Source of the DNA: Klenkia terrae
Lineage (GTDB): Bacteria; Actinomycetota; Actinomycetes; Mycobacteriales; Geodermatophilaceae
Assembly (NCBI RefSeq): GCF_900491935.1
Contig: NZ_UEXK01000004.1
Location: forward strand, 2,460,745-2,524,744
Length of the DNA: 64,000 nucleotides
Direction: 5' to 3'
This document shows, one piece after another, positions 8,048-15,420 of the stretch. How positions within the stretch are numbered: position 1 is the first letter of the stretch; the number at the start of each line of letters is the position of its first letter. The position numbers were made by a program, and so were the translations under genes. The notes beneath the pieces were generated by a model that was not told the origin of the DNA, did not search any database, and worked only from the letters and a program-made list of their open reading frames with translations.

Positions 8048-8707
8048 GTGTCCGCTCTCCTGTTCGGTTCCATCAGCACCATCGCCGACACCTCCGAGCT
8101 CCAGCGGGAGTCGTTCAACGAGGCGTTCGCCGCCCACGACCTCGACTGGCGCTGGGAGACCGACGACTACCGCGAGATGCTCCGCGGCAACGGCGGGGCC
8201 GACCGGGTCGCCGGCTACGCCGCGCAGCGCGGCCAGGACGTCGACGCCGCCGCCGTGCACGCCACCAAGTCCGAGCTGTTCCAGCAGAAGCTCGGCCGCG
8301 GCGGGCTGACCGCCCGCCCGGGCGTGCTCGAGGCCCTCCGCAGCGCCAAGCAGGCCGGCGGCAAGGTCGCCCTGGTGACCACCACCTCGCCGGAGAACGT
8401 CGTCGCGCTGGTGCAGGGCGTCGACGACCTGCAGCTGTCGGACTTCGACCTGGTGGTCGACAACTCGGTGGTGCAGCAGTCCAAGCCGGACCCGGCCGCC
8501 TACGCCTACGCGCTGCAGACCCTCGGCGAGGACGCCGCGGACGCCGTGGCCGTCGAGGACAACGTGGGCGGTGTCGAGTCGGCCACCGCCGCCGGCGTCA
8601 CCTGCCTGGCCTTCCCGAACACCAACACCGCCGGGCACGACTTCGGCGACGCCCGGGTGGTCGACCGGCTGGACCCGGCCGACCTGCCCGCCGGGCTGCA
8701 GGCCTGA
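8048..8707 (+). CDS. HAD-superfamily phosphatase, first gene of the mycosporine cluster
   Basis: 219 aa, HAD-IA (beta-phosphoglucomutase/phosphoglycolate-phosphatase-like). The usual first motif DxDGT is replaced: the N-terminus reads SALLFGSISTIADTSELQRESFN, lacking the nucleophile aspartate pair, although the cap-domain entry 'T..L...SFN.AF' is typical. Motif II (VTTTSPEN), the motif III lysine (SKPDPAAYAYAL) and motif IV (AVAVEDNVGGVESATAAGV) are present. It is therefore either a catalytically altered HAD or a binding/regulatory homologue. GTG 8048 is preceded by GCGAGG. It ends 10 bases before mysA on the same strand, so it is very likely co-transcribed. A HAD protein could act on sedoheptulose-phosphate-derived or damaged intermediates, but no such role is established for the canonical four-gene pathway. 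Confidence 0.75.
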   Translation: MSALLFGSISTIADTSELQRESFNEAFAAHDLDWRWETDDYREMLRGNGGADRVAGYAAQRGQDVDAAAVHATKSELFQQKLGRGGLTARPGVLEALRSAKQAGGKVALVTTTSPENVVALVQGVDDLQLSDFDLVVDNSVVQQSKPDPAAYAYALQTLGEDAADAVAVEDNVGGVESATAAGVTCLAFPNTNTAGHDFGDARVVDRLDPADLPAGLQA

Positions 8708-8717
8708 GGGACCGGGG

Positions 8718-9950
8718 ATGACCACCGTCAGCTCGTCCGTCACCCGCACCGACGGCGGGTTCTCCGTCGAGGCCGTGCACCGCACCGAGTACCGCCTGGT
8801 GCCGGTGGACGGCGTCTTCGCCCTGCACAACCCGCAGCTGGCCGACTGCTACCGCGCCGCCGGCCGCTGCCTGGCCGTCGTCGACGAGAACGTGCTGGCC
8901 CGCCACCGCGACGCGATGCAGGCCTACTTCGACGCCGCCGGGGTCGAGCTCACGATCATCCCGGTGGCCATCGCCGAGACCGACAAGACGATGAGCACCC
9001 TGGAGCGGCTGGTCGACGCGTTCGGCGCCTACGGCCTGCTGCGCACCGAGGCCCCGTTGGTCGTCGGCGGCGGGCTGGTCACCGACGTGGCCGGGTTCGC
9101 CTGCGCGTCCTACAAGCGGTCCACGCCCTACATCCGGATCCCCACCACGCTCATCGGGCTGATCGACGCCAGCGTCTCGATCAAGGTCGCGGTCAACCAC
9201 GGCAAGGCCAAGAACCGGCTCGGCGCCTACCACGCGTCGTCCACGGTGTTCCTGGACTTCTCGTTCCTGGCCAGCCTCGCCGAGGACCAGGTCCGCAACG
9301 GCATGGCCGAGCTGATCAAGATCGCGGTGGTCGCCAACCGGACGGTGTTCGACCTGCTCGACGAGCACGGCGAGGAGCTGCTGCGCACCCGCTTCGGCCA
9401 CCTCGACGGGAACCCCGAGATCCGCAAGGTCGCCGACCAGGTGACCGACGAGGCGATCGACACCATGCTCCAGCTCGAGGTGCCCAACCTCGCCGAGCTG
9501 GACCTGGACCGGGTGATCGCCTACGGCCACACCTGGAGCCCGACGCTCGAGCTGACGCCGGACATCCCGTACTTCCACGGGCACGCCATCTCCGTCGACA
9601 TGGCGTACTCGGCCACCCTGGCCGCCGAGCGGGGCTACATCTCCGTCGCCGACCGGGACCGGATCCACGCCCTGATGAGCCGGCTGGGCCTCACCGTGGA
9701 CAGCCCCTACCTGACCGCGGACCTGCTGCGCGACTCCACCAAGTCGATCCTGCAGACCCGGGACGGGCTGCTCCGCGCGGCGGCGCCCAAGCCGATCGGG
9801 GAGTGCACGTTCATGAACGACGTCGGGGACGACGAGCTCGTGCAGACCCTGGAGCTGCACCGCGAGGTGGCCGCCGCGCTGCCGCGCGGGGGCGCCGGGG
9901 TCGACGCGTTCATGGTGCCGCGCACGAGCCCGGTCGTCGCCGCGCCGTGA
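8718..9950 (+). CDS. mysA: Desmethyl-4-deoxygadusol synthase (sugar-phosphate cyclase)
   Basis: First committed enzyme of mycosporine-like amino acid synthesis: cyclises sedoheptulose 7-phosphate to demethyl-4-deoxygadusol using NAD+ and a metal. 410 aa, the usual length of MysA. It has the dehydroquinate-synthase fold: the glycine-rich NAD loop VVGGGLVTDVAGFACASYKR, and metal ligands E198 (NGMAELIKI), H271 (AYGHTWSPTLEL) and H287 (FHGHAISVDMA). The GHTWSPTLEL and FHGHA versions fit the sedoheptulose-phosphate cyclases rather than AroB, and the mysB/C/D neighbours favour the DDG synthase over 2-epi-5-epi-valiolone synthase. ATG 8718 follows GGGACCGGGG. The stop overlaps the mysB start (GTGA). 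Confidence 0.92.
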   Translation: MTTVSSSVTRTDGGFSVEAVHRTEYRLVPVDGVFALHNPQLADCYRAAGRCLAVVDENVLARHRDAMQAYFDAAGVELTIIPVAIAETDKTMSTLERLVDAFGAYGLLRTEAPLVVGGGLVTDVAGFACASYKRSTPYIRIPTTLIGLIDASVSIKVAVNHGKAKNRLGAYHASSTVFLDFSFLASLAEDQVRNGMAELIKIAVVANRTVFDLLDEHGEELLRTRFGHLDGNPEIRKVADQVTDEAIDTMLQLEVPNLAELDLDRVIAYGHTWSPTLELTPDIPYFHGHAISVDMAYSATLAAERGYISVADRDRIHALMSRLGLTVDSPYLTADLLRDSTKSILQTRDGLLRAAAPKPIGECTFMNDVGDDELVQTLELHREVAAALPRGGAGVDAFMVPRTSPVVAAP

Positions 9951-10741
9951 CGTCGTCCACCGCGCACGGGCTGCGTCCGGTCACGCCGCTGGGGATCCTG
10001 GCGGCGCGGCTGGACGCGCTCTGCGCCCGGCCGGACGGCCTCCCGGCGGACCTACGGGCCGAGCTGGAGGCCGTCCGCGACCTCGCGGTCGGCTTCGAGC
10101 CCTACCTGGAGGAGCACTCTTCGCCGGAGTCCCCGGGGCTGGCCCGGCTCGCGGACCGCACCCGGTCGGCGGCCTGGGCCGGCACCCTGGAGGCCGAGAT
10201 GCTCTCCGGGCACGTCGAGGGCGTGTTCCTGTCCTTCCTGCTGTCGATGACCCGCGCCCGGCGGGTGCTGGAGATCGGCATGTTCACCGGCTACGGCGCC
10301 CTGGCGATGGCCGAGGCGCTGCCCGAGGACGGGCAGGTGGTGGCGTGCGAGCTGGACCCCGAGGTCGCCGCCTTCGCCCGGGAGTGCTTCGCCGAGTCCC
10401 CCGCCGGGGCGCGGATCGACGTCCGGGTCGGGCCGGCCGGGGACACCCTGGCCGCGCTGGCCGTCGAAGGTCAGCAGTTCGACGTCGTCTTCGTCGACGC
10501 CGACAAGGCCGGGTACGCCGGCTACCTCGACGCGCTGCTGGAGACCGGTCTGCTCGCCCCGGGCGGGCTGGTCGCGGTGGACAACACGCTCATGCAGGGC
10601 CAGCCCTGGGCCGGCGAGCGCACCGCGAACGGCGAGGCCATCGCCGCGTTCAACCGCCAGGTCACCGCCGACCCCCGGGTCGAGCAGGTGCTGGTGCCCC
10701 TCCGCGACGGCATCACGCTGGTCCGCCGCGCGACCACCTGA
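9947..10741 (+). CDS. mysB: O-methyltransferase making 4-deoxygadusol
   Basis: SAM-dependent methyltransferase (264 aa) expected to methylate demethyl-4-deoxygadusol to 4-deoxygadusol. It shows the class I, metal-dependent caffeoyl-CoA-OMT-like pattern: an N-terminal helical part (LEEHSSPESPGLARLADRT), SAM motif I VLEIGMFTGYGALAMAEAL at about 105, the acidic SAM-ribose position CELDPE, and the metal/catalytic motif FVDADKAGYAGYLDALL at about 183. GTG 9947-9949 overlaps the mysA stop by 4 bases, so translation is coupled. The stop is followed by a strong AGGAGA for the oxygenase gene. A generic O-methyltransferase call would be possible out of context; next to mysA the role is clear. Confidence 0.9.
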   Translation: MTSSTAHGLRPVTPLGILAARLDALCARPDGLPADLRAELEAVRDLAVGFEPYLEEHSSPESPGLARLADRTRSAAWAGTLEAEMLSGHVEGVFLSFLLSMTRARRVLEIGMFTGYGALAMAEALPEDGQVVACELDPEVAAFARECFAESPAGARIDVRVGPAGDTLAALAVEGQQFDVVFVDADKAGYAGYLDALLETGLLAPGGLVAVDNTLMQGQPWAGERTANGEAIAAFNRQVTADPRVEQVLVPLRDGITLVRRATT

Positions 10742-10749
10742 GGAGATCC

Positions 10750-11562
10750 GTGCACACCACCACCCTGCAGCCGCTGGGCGCCGAGGTCACCGGCCTGGAC
10801 ATCGCCGCGGCCACCGACGAGGACGTCGTGGCCCTGCGCCGCCTGCTGGCCGACCGGGGCGTCGTCGTGCTGCGCGACCAGCACGTCGACGACACCGTCT
10901 TCCTGGGCTTCCTGCGCAGCTTCGGCGAGCTCACGTTCACCGCCGGCGAGACCCCGGTCGACGGGTTCCCCGACCTCAACGTGATCAGCAACGTCGGCCG
11001 GGCCGAGCCGCCCCGCAGCACCTTCCACGTCGACAGCTCCTACCTGTCGACGCCGCCGGCCTACACCGCGCTGCGGGCGGTGCAGATCCCCTCGCAGGGC
11101 GGGGAGACGGTCTTCACCGACCAGTACCGCGCGCTGGAGACGCTGCCGCTGGACCTCCGGGCGCAGGTCGAGGGCCGCAGCATCCGGCACGTCGTCACCG
11201 GCATCGACCCCGGGCTGCTGACCGAGGACGACGAGACGGAGGCCGAGCACCCGATCGCCCGGCCGCACCCGCTCACCGGCCGCCCGGCGCTGTACCTGAC
11301 CACGCCCAAGCGGTGCGCCGGCATCAGCGGGCTGGACGACGACACCTCCGCCGGGCTGGTCGCCGAGCTCTACGCGCACTCCACCACCGCGGAGAACAGC
11401 CTGGCCCACGCGTGGTCCCCGGGCGACGTCGTGGTGTGGGACAACGCCTGCGTGCTGCACCGCGGCGACCACTCCGTCGTCGTCGGCGACCGGGTGATGC
11501 ACCGCGGCATGGTCCGCGACCACGGCCCGGCCGCCGCCGACGCCGCGGGGAGCGGGCACTGA
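10750..11562 (+). CDS. TauD/TfdA-type Fe(II)/2-oxoglutarate oxygenase inside the mycosporine cluster
   Basis: 270 aa, double-stranded beta-helix oxygenase. The facial triad is visible: H93 and D95 (STFHVDSSYLS) and H237 (DNACVLHRGDHS). R252 in VMHRGMVRD matches the 2-oxoglutarate-binding arginine of TauD. The N-terminus (LQPLGAEVTGLDIAAATDEDVVALRRLLADRGVVVLRDQ, read in two parts) is the standard TauD entry. Start GTG 10750 with AGGAGA 4 bases upstream. It sits between mysB and mysC, and its stop overlaps the mysC start. Predicted role: oxidative tailoring (hydroxylation, demethylation or decarboxylation) of a mycosporine or of the amino-acid building block. The characterised MAA oxygenase MysH belongs to the phytanoyl-CoA-dioxygenase group, a different branch, so this appears to be an independent recruitment. 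The substrate is inference. Confidence 0.85.
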   Translation: MHTTTLQPLGAEVTGLDIAAATDEDVVALRRLLADRGVVVLRDQHVDDTVFLGFLRSFGELTFTAGETPVDGFPDLNVISNVGRAEPPRSTFHVDSSYLSTPPAYTALRAVQIPSQGGETVFTDQYRALETLPLDLRAQVEGRSIRHVVTGIDPGLLTEDDETEAEHPIARPHPLTGRPALYLTTPKRCAGISGLDDDTSAGLVAELYAHSTTAENSLAHAWSPGDVVVWDNACVLHRGDHSVVVGDRVMHRGMVRDHGPAAADAAGSGH

Positions 11563-12923
11563 CCGCCCCGGCCGCGGCGCCCCCGCGGACCGCGGGCGGC
11601 GCGCCCGCCCGGCCGCGGCCCACGCCGTGGCGGTCGGTCGCCGCGCTGGCCGGGCTCGCGCTGACCCTGCCGGTGGACCTCGCGGTCACCGCGGTGGCGC
11701 TGGCCACCACCCGGGCACCGCGGCCGGCCCCGGCGGCGCAGCCGCGCACGGTGCTGATCAGCGGCGGCAAGATGACCAAGGCCCTCCAGCTGGCCCGGTC
11801 CTTCGCCGCCGCGGGGCACCGGGTCGTGCTGGTGGAGAAGGACACCTACCGGTTCACCGGGCACCGGTTCTCCCGGGCGGTGGACGCCTTCCACGTCGTC
11901 CCCGACCCGCGCGACCCCGGGTACGCCCAGGCCCTGCTGGACGTCGTCCGGACCGAGGGCGTGGACCTGTACGTGCCGGTCTGCTCCCCGGTGGCGTCGG
12001 AGTTCGACGCCGCGGCCGCCGACCTGCTGGCCGGGCACTGCGAGGTGCTCAGCCTGGACGCCGAGATGGTCCGCACGCTGGACGACAAGCACCGGTTCAC
12101 CGAGCTCGCCGCCTCGCTGGGCCTCTCGGTCCCCGACACCCACCTGGTCACCGACCCGCAGCAGGTGCTCGACCACGACTTCACCGGGGCGACGAAGCCC
12201 TACGTGCTCAAGTCGATCGCCTACGACCCGGTGCACCGCCTGGACCTCACCCACCTGCCGCTGCCCACCCACGCGGCCACCGAGCGCTTCCTGGCCGGCA
12301 AGCCGATCAGCCCGGAGAACCCCTGGATCCTGCAGGAGTTCGTCACCGGCGAGGAGATCTGCACGCACTCCACCGCCCGGGACGGCGTGGTCACCGTCTG
12401 GTGCTGCTGCCCGTCCTCGGCCTTCCAGGTCAACTACGCGCAGGTCGACCGGCCGCGGGTCCGGGAGTGGGTGACCACGTTCGTCCGGGAGCTCGGGCTC
12501 ACCGGCCAGGTCTCCTTCGACTTCCTGGTCGACGACGACGGCCGGCCCTACGCCATCGAGTGCAACCCGCGCACCCACTCGGCGATCACGATGTTCCACG
12601 ACCACCCCGCCCGCCCGGGGCTGGCCGACGCCTACCTGGCCGCGCGGGACACCCCGCTCGAGCCGCTGCCGGGCAGCCGGCCCACCTACTGGCTCTACCA
12701 CGAGCTGTGGCGGGCGCTGAGCGCACCGCGGACCGCGGCGGACCGCTGGCGGGTGGTCCGGGCGGGCAAGGAAGCCGTCTTCGACCGGGCCGACCCGCTG
12801 CCCTACCTCGTGCTGCACCACGTGCAGATCCCGCTGCTGCTGTGGGGGAACCTGCTCGCGGGGGGCGCCTGGCGCAAGATCGACTTCAACATCGGCAAGC
12901 TCGTGCAGCCGGCGGGCGACTGA
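11559..12923 (+). CDS. mysC: ATP-grasp ligase forming mycosporine-glycine
   Basis: ATP-grasp enzyme (about 454 aa) expected to join glycine to 4-deoxygadusol, giving mycosporine-glycine. A short hydrophobic N-terminus (SVAALAGLALTLPVDLAVTAVAL) precedes TVLISGGKMTKALQLARSFAAAGH, the nucleotide-binding start of the enzyme. Later come the ATP-binding lysine strand (KPYVLKSIAYDP), ILQEFVTGEEICTH and the Mg2+-binding IECNPRTHSAITMF. The length matches characterised cyanobacterial MysC. The frame opens at the TauD stop, and the only start that keeps the hydrophobic N-terminus is CTG 11559-11561, overlapping that TGA. Alternatives are internal GTGs around 11671 and 11694, which would remove part of that segment. 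The stop overlaps mysD by one base (TGATG). Confidence 0.9.
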   Translation: MTAPAAAPPRTAGGAPARPRPTPWRSVAALAGLALTLPVDLAVTAVALATTRAPRPAPAAQPRTVLISGGKMTKALQLARSFAAAGHRVVLVEKDTYRFTGHRFSRAVDAFHVVPDPRDPGYAQALLDVVRTEGVDLYVPVCSPVASEFDAAAADLLAGHCEVLSLDAEMVRTLDDKHRFTELAASLGLSVPDTHLVTDPQQVLDHDFTGATKPYVLKSIAYDPVHRLDLTHLPLPTHAATERFLAGKPISPENPWILQEFVTGEEICTHSTARDGVVTVWCCCPSSAFQVNYAQVDRPRVREWVTTFVRELGLTGQVSFDFLVDDDGRPYAIECNPRTHSAITMFHDHPARPGLADAYLAARDTPLEPLPGSRPTYWLYHELWRALSAPRTAADRWRVVRAGKEAVFDRADPLPYLVLHHVQIPLLLWGNLLAGGAWRKIDFNIGKLVQPAGD

Positions 12924-13951
12924 TGGCCCGGGTGCTGCACCTGGTCGGCTCGCCCACCACGACGTTCATGGACGACCTGTCCCGGCTGTACGCCGCGGAC
13001 TGCCTGGCCAACGTGGGCGGGGAGCACGAGCACGTCGTGGCGCACGTGTCGCCCGACGGCTCGTGGCGGTTCCCGGCGTCGCTGGACGCGCTGGCCGACG
13101 CGGAGCCGCTGGCCCTGGGCCCGGCGCTGGCCCGGCTCACCGCGCTGGACGTCGACGTGGCGCTCCCGCAGATGTTCTGCATCCCCGGCATGACCTCCTA
13201 CCGGGCCCTGCTCGACGTGCTCGGCATCCCCTTCGTCGGCAACCCGGCCGACGTCATGGCGCTGGGCGCGCACAAGGCCCGCGCCCGCGCGGTGGTCGCC
13301 GCGGCCGGCGTCCGCGTCCCGGCCGGCGAGGTGCTGACCCCGGGTGCGCAGCCGACGCTCGCCCCGCCGGTGGTGGTCAAGCCGGTGGACGCCGACAACT
13401 CCGCCGGGGTCTCCCTCGTCCGGTCGGCCGGGGAGTTCGCCGCCGCGCTGGCCACCGCCCGCGCGGAGTCCACCGACGTGCTGGTGGAGGCGTTCGTGCC
13501 GCTGGGCCGGGAGGTGCGCTGCGGCGTCGTCGTCCGGGACGGGGAGCTCGTGGCGCTGCCGCTGGAGGAGTACGGCTTCGCCGAGGGCGCCGCCGTCCGC
13601 ACGGCCGCGGACAAGATCCAGCGGGCGGACGACGGCCGGCTGGGGCTCATGGCCAAGGACACGCCGACCGTGTGGATCGTCGACCCCGCCGACCCGGTCA
13701 CCGCCGTGGTGCAGGAGGCGGCGCTGGCCTGCCACACCGCCCTGGGCTGCCGGGACTACTCGCTGTTCGACTTCCGGGTCGACCCCGACGGCGTCCCCTG
13801 GTTCCTCGAGGCCGGGCTCTACAACTCCTTCGCCCGGCAGAGCGTGGTCCCGACGATGGCCCGCGCGGCCGGGGTCGAGCTGCCCGAGCTGTTCGCCGCC
13901 GGGGTCGCCGCCGCACTGGCCCGTCGTCCGGGCGGGCCGGGCCGCTCGTAG
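12923..13951 (+). CDS. mysD: D-Ala-D-Ala ligase-like enzyme forming di-substituted mycosporines
   Basis: ATP-grasp ligase (342 aa) of the D-alanine-D-alanine ligase family that condenses a second amino acid onto mycosporine-glycine, giving shinorine/porphyra-334-type compounds. Visible features: MQ-type loop replaced by LPQMFCIPGMTSYRALLDVL (substrate-binding N-domain), the ATP-grasp lysine strand VVVKPVDADNSAGVSLV at about 151, VLVEAFVPLGREVRCGVVV, and the C-terminal metal/phosphate loop FLEAGLYNSFARQS. ATG 12923 overlaps the mysC TGA by one base. It is the last gene of the cluster; a 35-base gap and a small unknown gene follow. The second amino acid (Ser, Thr, Ala or Gly) cannot be predicted reliably from the sequence. 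Confidence 0.9.
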   Translation: MARVLHLVGSPTTTFMDDLSRLYAADCLANVGGEHEHVVAHVSPDGSWRFPASLDALADAEPLALGPALARLTALDVDVALPQMFCIPGMTSYRALLDVLGIPFVGNPADVMALGAHKARARAVVAAAGVRVPAGEVLTPGAQPTLAPPVVVKPVDADNSAGVSLVRSAGEFAAALATARAESTDVLVEAFVPLGREVRCGVVVRDGELVALPLEEYGFAEGAAVRTAADKIQRADDGRLGLMAKDTPTVWIVDPADPVTAVVQEAALACHTALGCRDYSLFDFRVDPDGVPWFLEAGLYNSFARQSVVPTMARAAGVELPELFAAGVAAALARRPGGPGRS

Positions 13952-13986
13952 GGTGTCGGGGTGCACCTCCACACCCCGCGACGCCG

Positions 13987-14304
13987 GTGAGGCCCTCGCT
14001 CCTCGGGATCTGGACGGCCGACGAGCTGGAGGTCGCGCTGGTCCGGACCGCCTGCGGCGACCCGCAGCTGGAGACCGCCCTGGACATGGCCGTCCACGAC
14101 GGCCCCGGGGTCTTCGCGCTGCTGTCGGCCGGGCTGCTGCGGGTCCAGCCCGACGTCGACGAGCTCGGCGGCGGGCTGTGGGCCGAGGTCGAGTGGGCCG
14201 ACGTCGAGGACGCCGTCATCACCGGCCGGCTGCGGGTGACCGGTGAGCAGCTGGGCGCCCTTCGCCGGGCCGCCCGCACCAGCGGGATGCTCCCCGGCAC
14301 CTGA
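13987..14304 (+). CDS. Hypothetical small acidic protein
   Basis: 105 aa from GTG 13987, with no family that I recognise. It is acidic (DELGGGLWAEVEWADVEDAV), soluble, with predicted helices at the N-terminus (IWTADELEVALVRTA) and C-terminus (TGEQLGALRRAARTSG). It follows mysD by 35 bases on the same strand and could be the tail of that transcript, but nothing links it to mycosporines. The codon pattern is that of its neighbours. The long hairpin at 14325 lies 20 bases after the stop. Confidence 0.55.
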   Translation: MRPSLLGIWTADELEVALVRTACGDPQLETALDMAVHDGPGVFALLSAGLLRVQPDVDELGGGLWAEVEWADVEDAVITGRLRVTGEQLGALRRAARTSGMLPGT

Positions 14305-14324
14305 CCGGCGGGTCCCCGGCACGG

Positions 14325-14424
14325 GCCCGGCGTGGATCAGGTGGGACGAGCAGTGTGCGTCCCCCGCCACCGACGTCGGGTAGGGAGGACGCACAGTCGT
14401 CGTCCCACCTGATCCACGCCGGGC
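14325..14424. repeat. 100-bp imperfect palindrome (long hairpin), repeat family member
   Basis: Two 38-base arms, 14325-14362 and 14387-14424, are reverse complements apart from a few central mismatches, around a 24-base centre. The outer part contains GGCGTGGATCAG and its complement CTGATCCACGCC, the same 12-mers that flank the hairpin at 35486-35577. It lies between convergent units (the mycosporine side and the two-component side), so it can act as a terminator, but it is much longer than a terminator needs to be. Confidence 0.8.
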
Positions 14425-14443
14425 GGGGCGGGCGGCGGTGCGG

Positions 14444-14674
14444 TCAGGTGCCGCCGCGGAGGGCGTCGACCGGCTCGATCCGGGCCGCGCGGCGGGCCGG
14501 GATGCCCCCGGCGAGCAGGCCGAGCACCACGCCCAGCAAGGTGCCGCCCAGTGCGATCCACGGGTCCACCACCGGCGTCCAGCCGCGCACCACCGAGATG
14601 CCCAGGACGGCGAACACGCCCACCGCGGCGCCGATCAGCCCGCCGAGCAGGCCGATGTCGGATTCGTGCGTTCT
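14444..14674 (-). pseudogene. C-terminal remnant of a MacB-type ABC permease
   Basis: 76 codons read leftward to TGA 14444-14446. They carry only the end of a MacB/FtsX permease: two membrane helices (GLLGGLIGAAVGVFAVLGI and LGGTLLGVVLGLLAGG) and the conserved family ending IPARRAARIEPVDALRGGT. Before them stands RTHESDIGLLGG, which looks like the 'RTxEIGLRRALG...' loop joined directly to the next helix, as if about 30 or more residues were deleted. There is no proper start, and upstream the frame runs into the response-regulator gene. It lies just downstream of a two-component pair, an arrangement in which a linked ABC exporter is common, so it is probably the ruin of the regulated transporter. 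Confidence 0.7.
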
Positions 14675-14706
14675 CGGATCCCCCGGCGGGCGGACCCGCA
14701 GGACGG

Positions 14707-15420
14707 TCAGCCCGCGGCGTCGCGGAGCAGGTCGCCGGGGTGCACGAGACCCGAGCGGAAGGCCAGCACGACGGCCTGCACCCGGTCCCGGCTGCCGGTC
14801 TTGGCCAGCACCCGGCCGACGTGGGTCTTCACCGTCGCCTCGCTGACGAACAGGCCGCGGGCGATCTCGGTGTTGGAGGCGCCGTAGGCCATCTGCACCA
14901 GCACCTCGGTCTCGCGCGGGGTGAGCTCGGCCAGGGCCGGGTCGGGCTGGCCGGGTGCGGTCGACGCACCGCCGCGCAGCATCGGGGCGACGTGCTGCAG
15001 CAGCCGGCGGGTGGAGCTGGCCGCGATCACCGAGTCGCCGGCGTGCACCGTGCGCAGCGCGGCCAGCATCTCCTCCGGGGCGGCGTCCTTGAGCAGGAAT
15101 CCGCTGGCCCCGGCCCCGATGGCGGCCACCACGTACTCGTCGAGGTCGAACGTCGTGAGGACGACGACCCGGGGCGGGGCGGGCAGCGCGGTGACCTGCC
15201 GGGTGGCCTCGATCCCGTCGGTCCCGGGCATGCGGATGTCCATCAGGACGACGTCGGCGGCCGTGCGCCGGAGCAGCTCGACCGCCGCGGCGCCGTCCCC
15301 GGCCTCCCCGACGACGGTCAGGTCGGGCTGGGAGTCGATGACCATGCGGAAGCCGGCGCGGACCATCTGCTGGTCGTCCACGAGCACGACGCGGACCGGG
15401 CTCGACGGCGGGGTGGTCAT
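14707..15420 (-). CDS. NarL/FixJ-family response regulator
   Basis: 237 aa. The receiver domain (VRVVLVDDQQMVRAGFRMVI) has the acidic pair DD, the phosphorylated Asp in VVLMDIRMPG at about 59, the switch Thr in VVVLTTFD and Lys in GFLLKDA. The C-terminal LuxR-type helix-turn-helix reads LTPRETEVLVQMAYGASNTEIARGLFVSEATVKTHV, split here for description at the GASN turn. ATG 15418-15420 overlaps the TGA of the upstream histidine kinase by 4 bases (ATGA). The pair is a DesKR/LiaRS-like system. The ABC permease remnant downstream suggests it once controlled an exporter, as these systems often do in antibiotic or envelope-stress responses. The present targets are unknown. Confidence 0.9.
   Translation of the reverse strand: MTTPPSSPVRVVLVDDQQMVRAGFRMVIDSQPDLTVVGEAGDGAAAVELLRRTAADVVLMDIRMPGTDGIEATRQVTALPAPPRVVVLTTFDLDEYVVAAIGAGASGFLLKDAAPEEMLAALRTVHAGDSVIAASSTRRLLQHVAPMLRGGASTAPGQPDPALAELTPRETEVLVQMAYGASNTEIARGLFVSEATVKTHVGRVLAKTGSRDRVQAVVLAFRSGLVHPGDLLRDAAG

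Noticed and set aside
8718-9950. Annotation as 3-dehydroquinate synthase (aroB)
   Set aside because: The fold is shared, but the GHTWSPTLEL and FHGHA site variants, 410-aa length and mysB/C/D neighbours identify a sedoheptulose-phosphate cyclase of the MysA type.
12923-13951. D-alanine-D-alanine ligase for cell wall synthesis (ddl)
   Set aside because: Overlaps mysC by one base and lies in a complete mysABC context; the substrate loop differs from Ddl.
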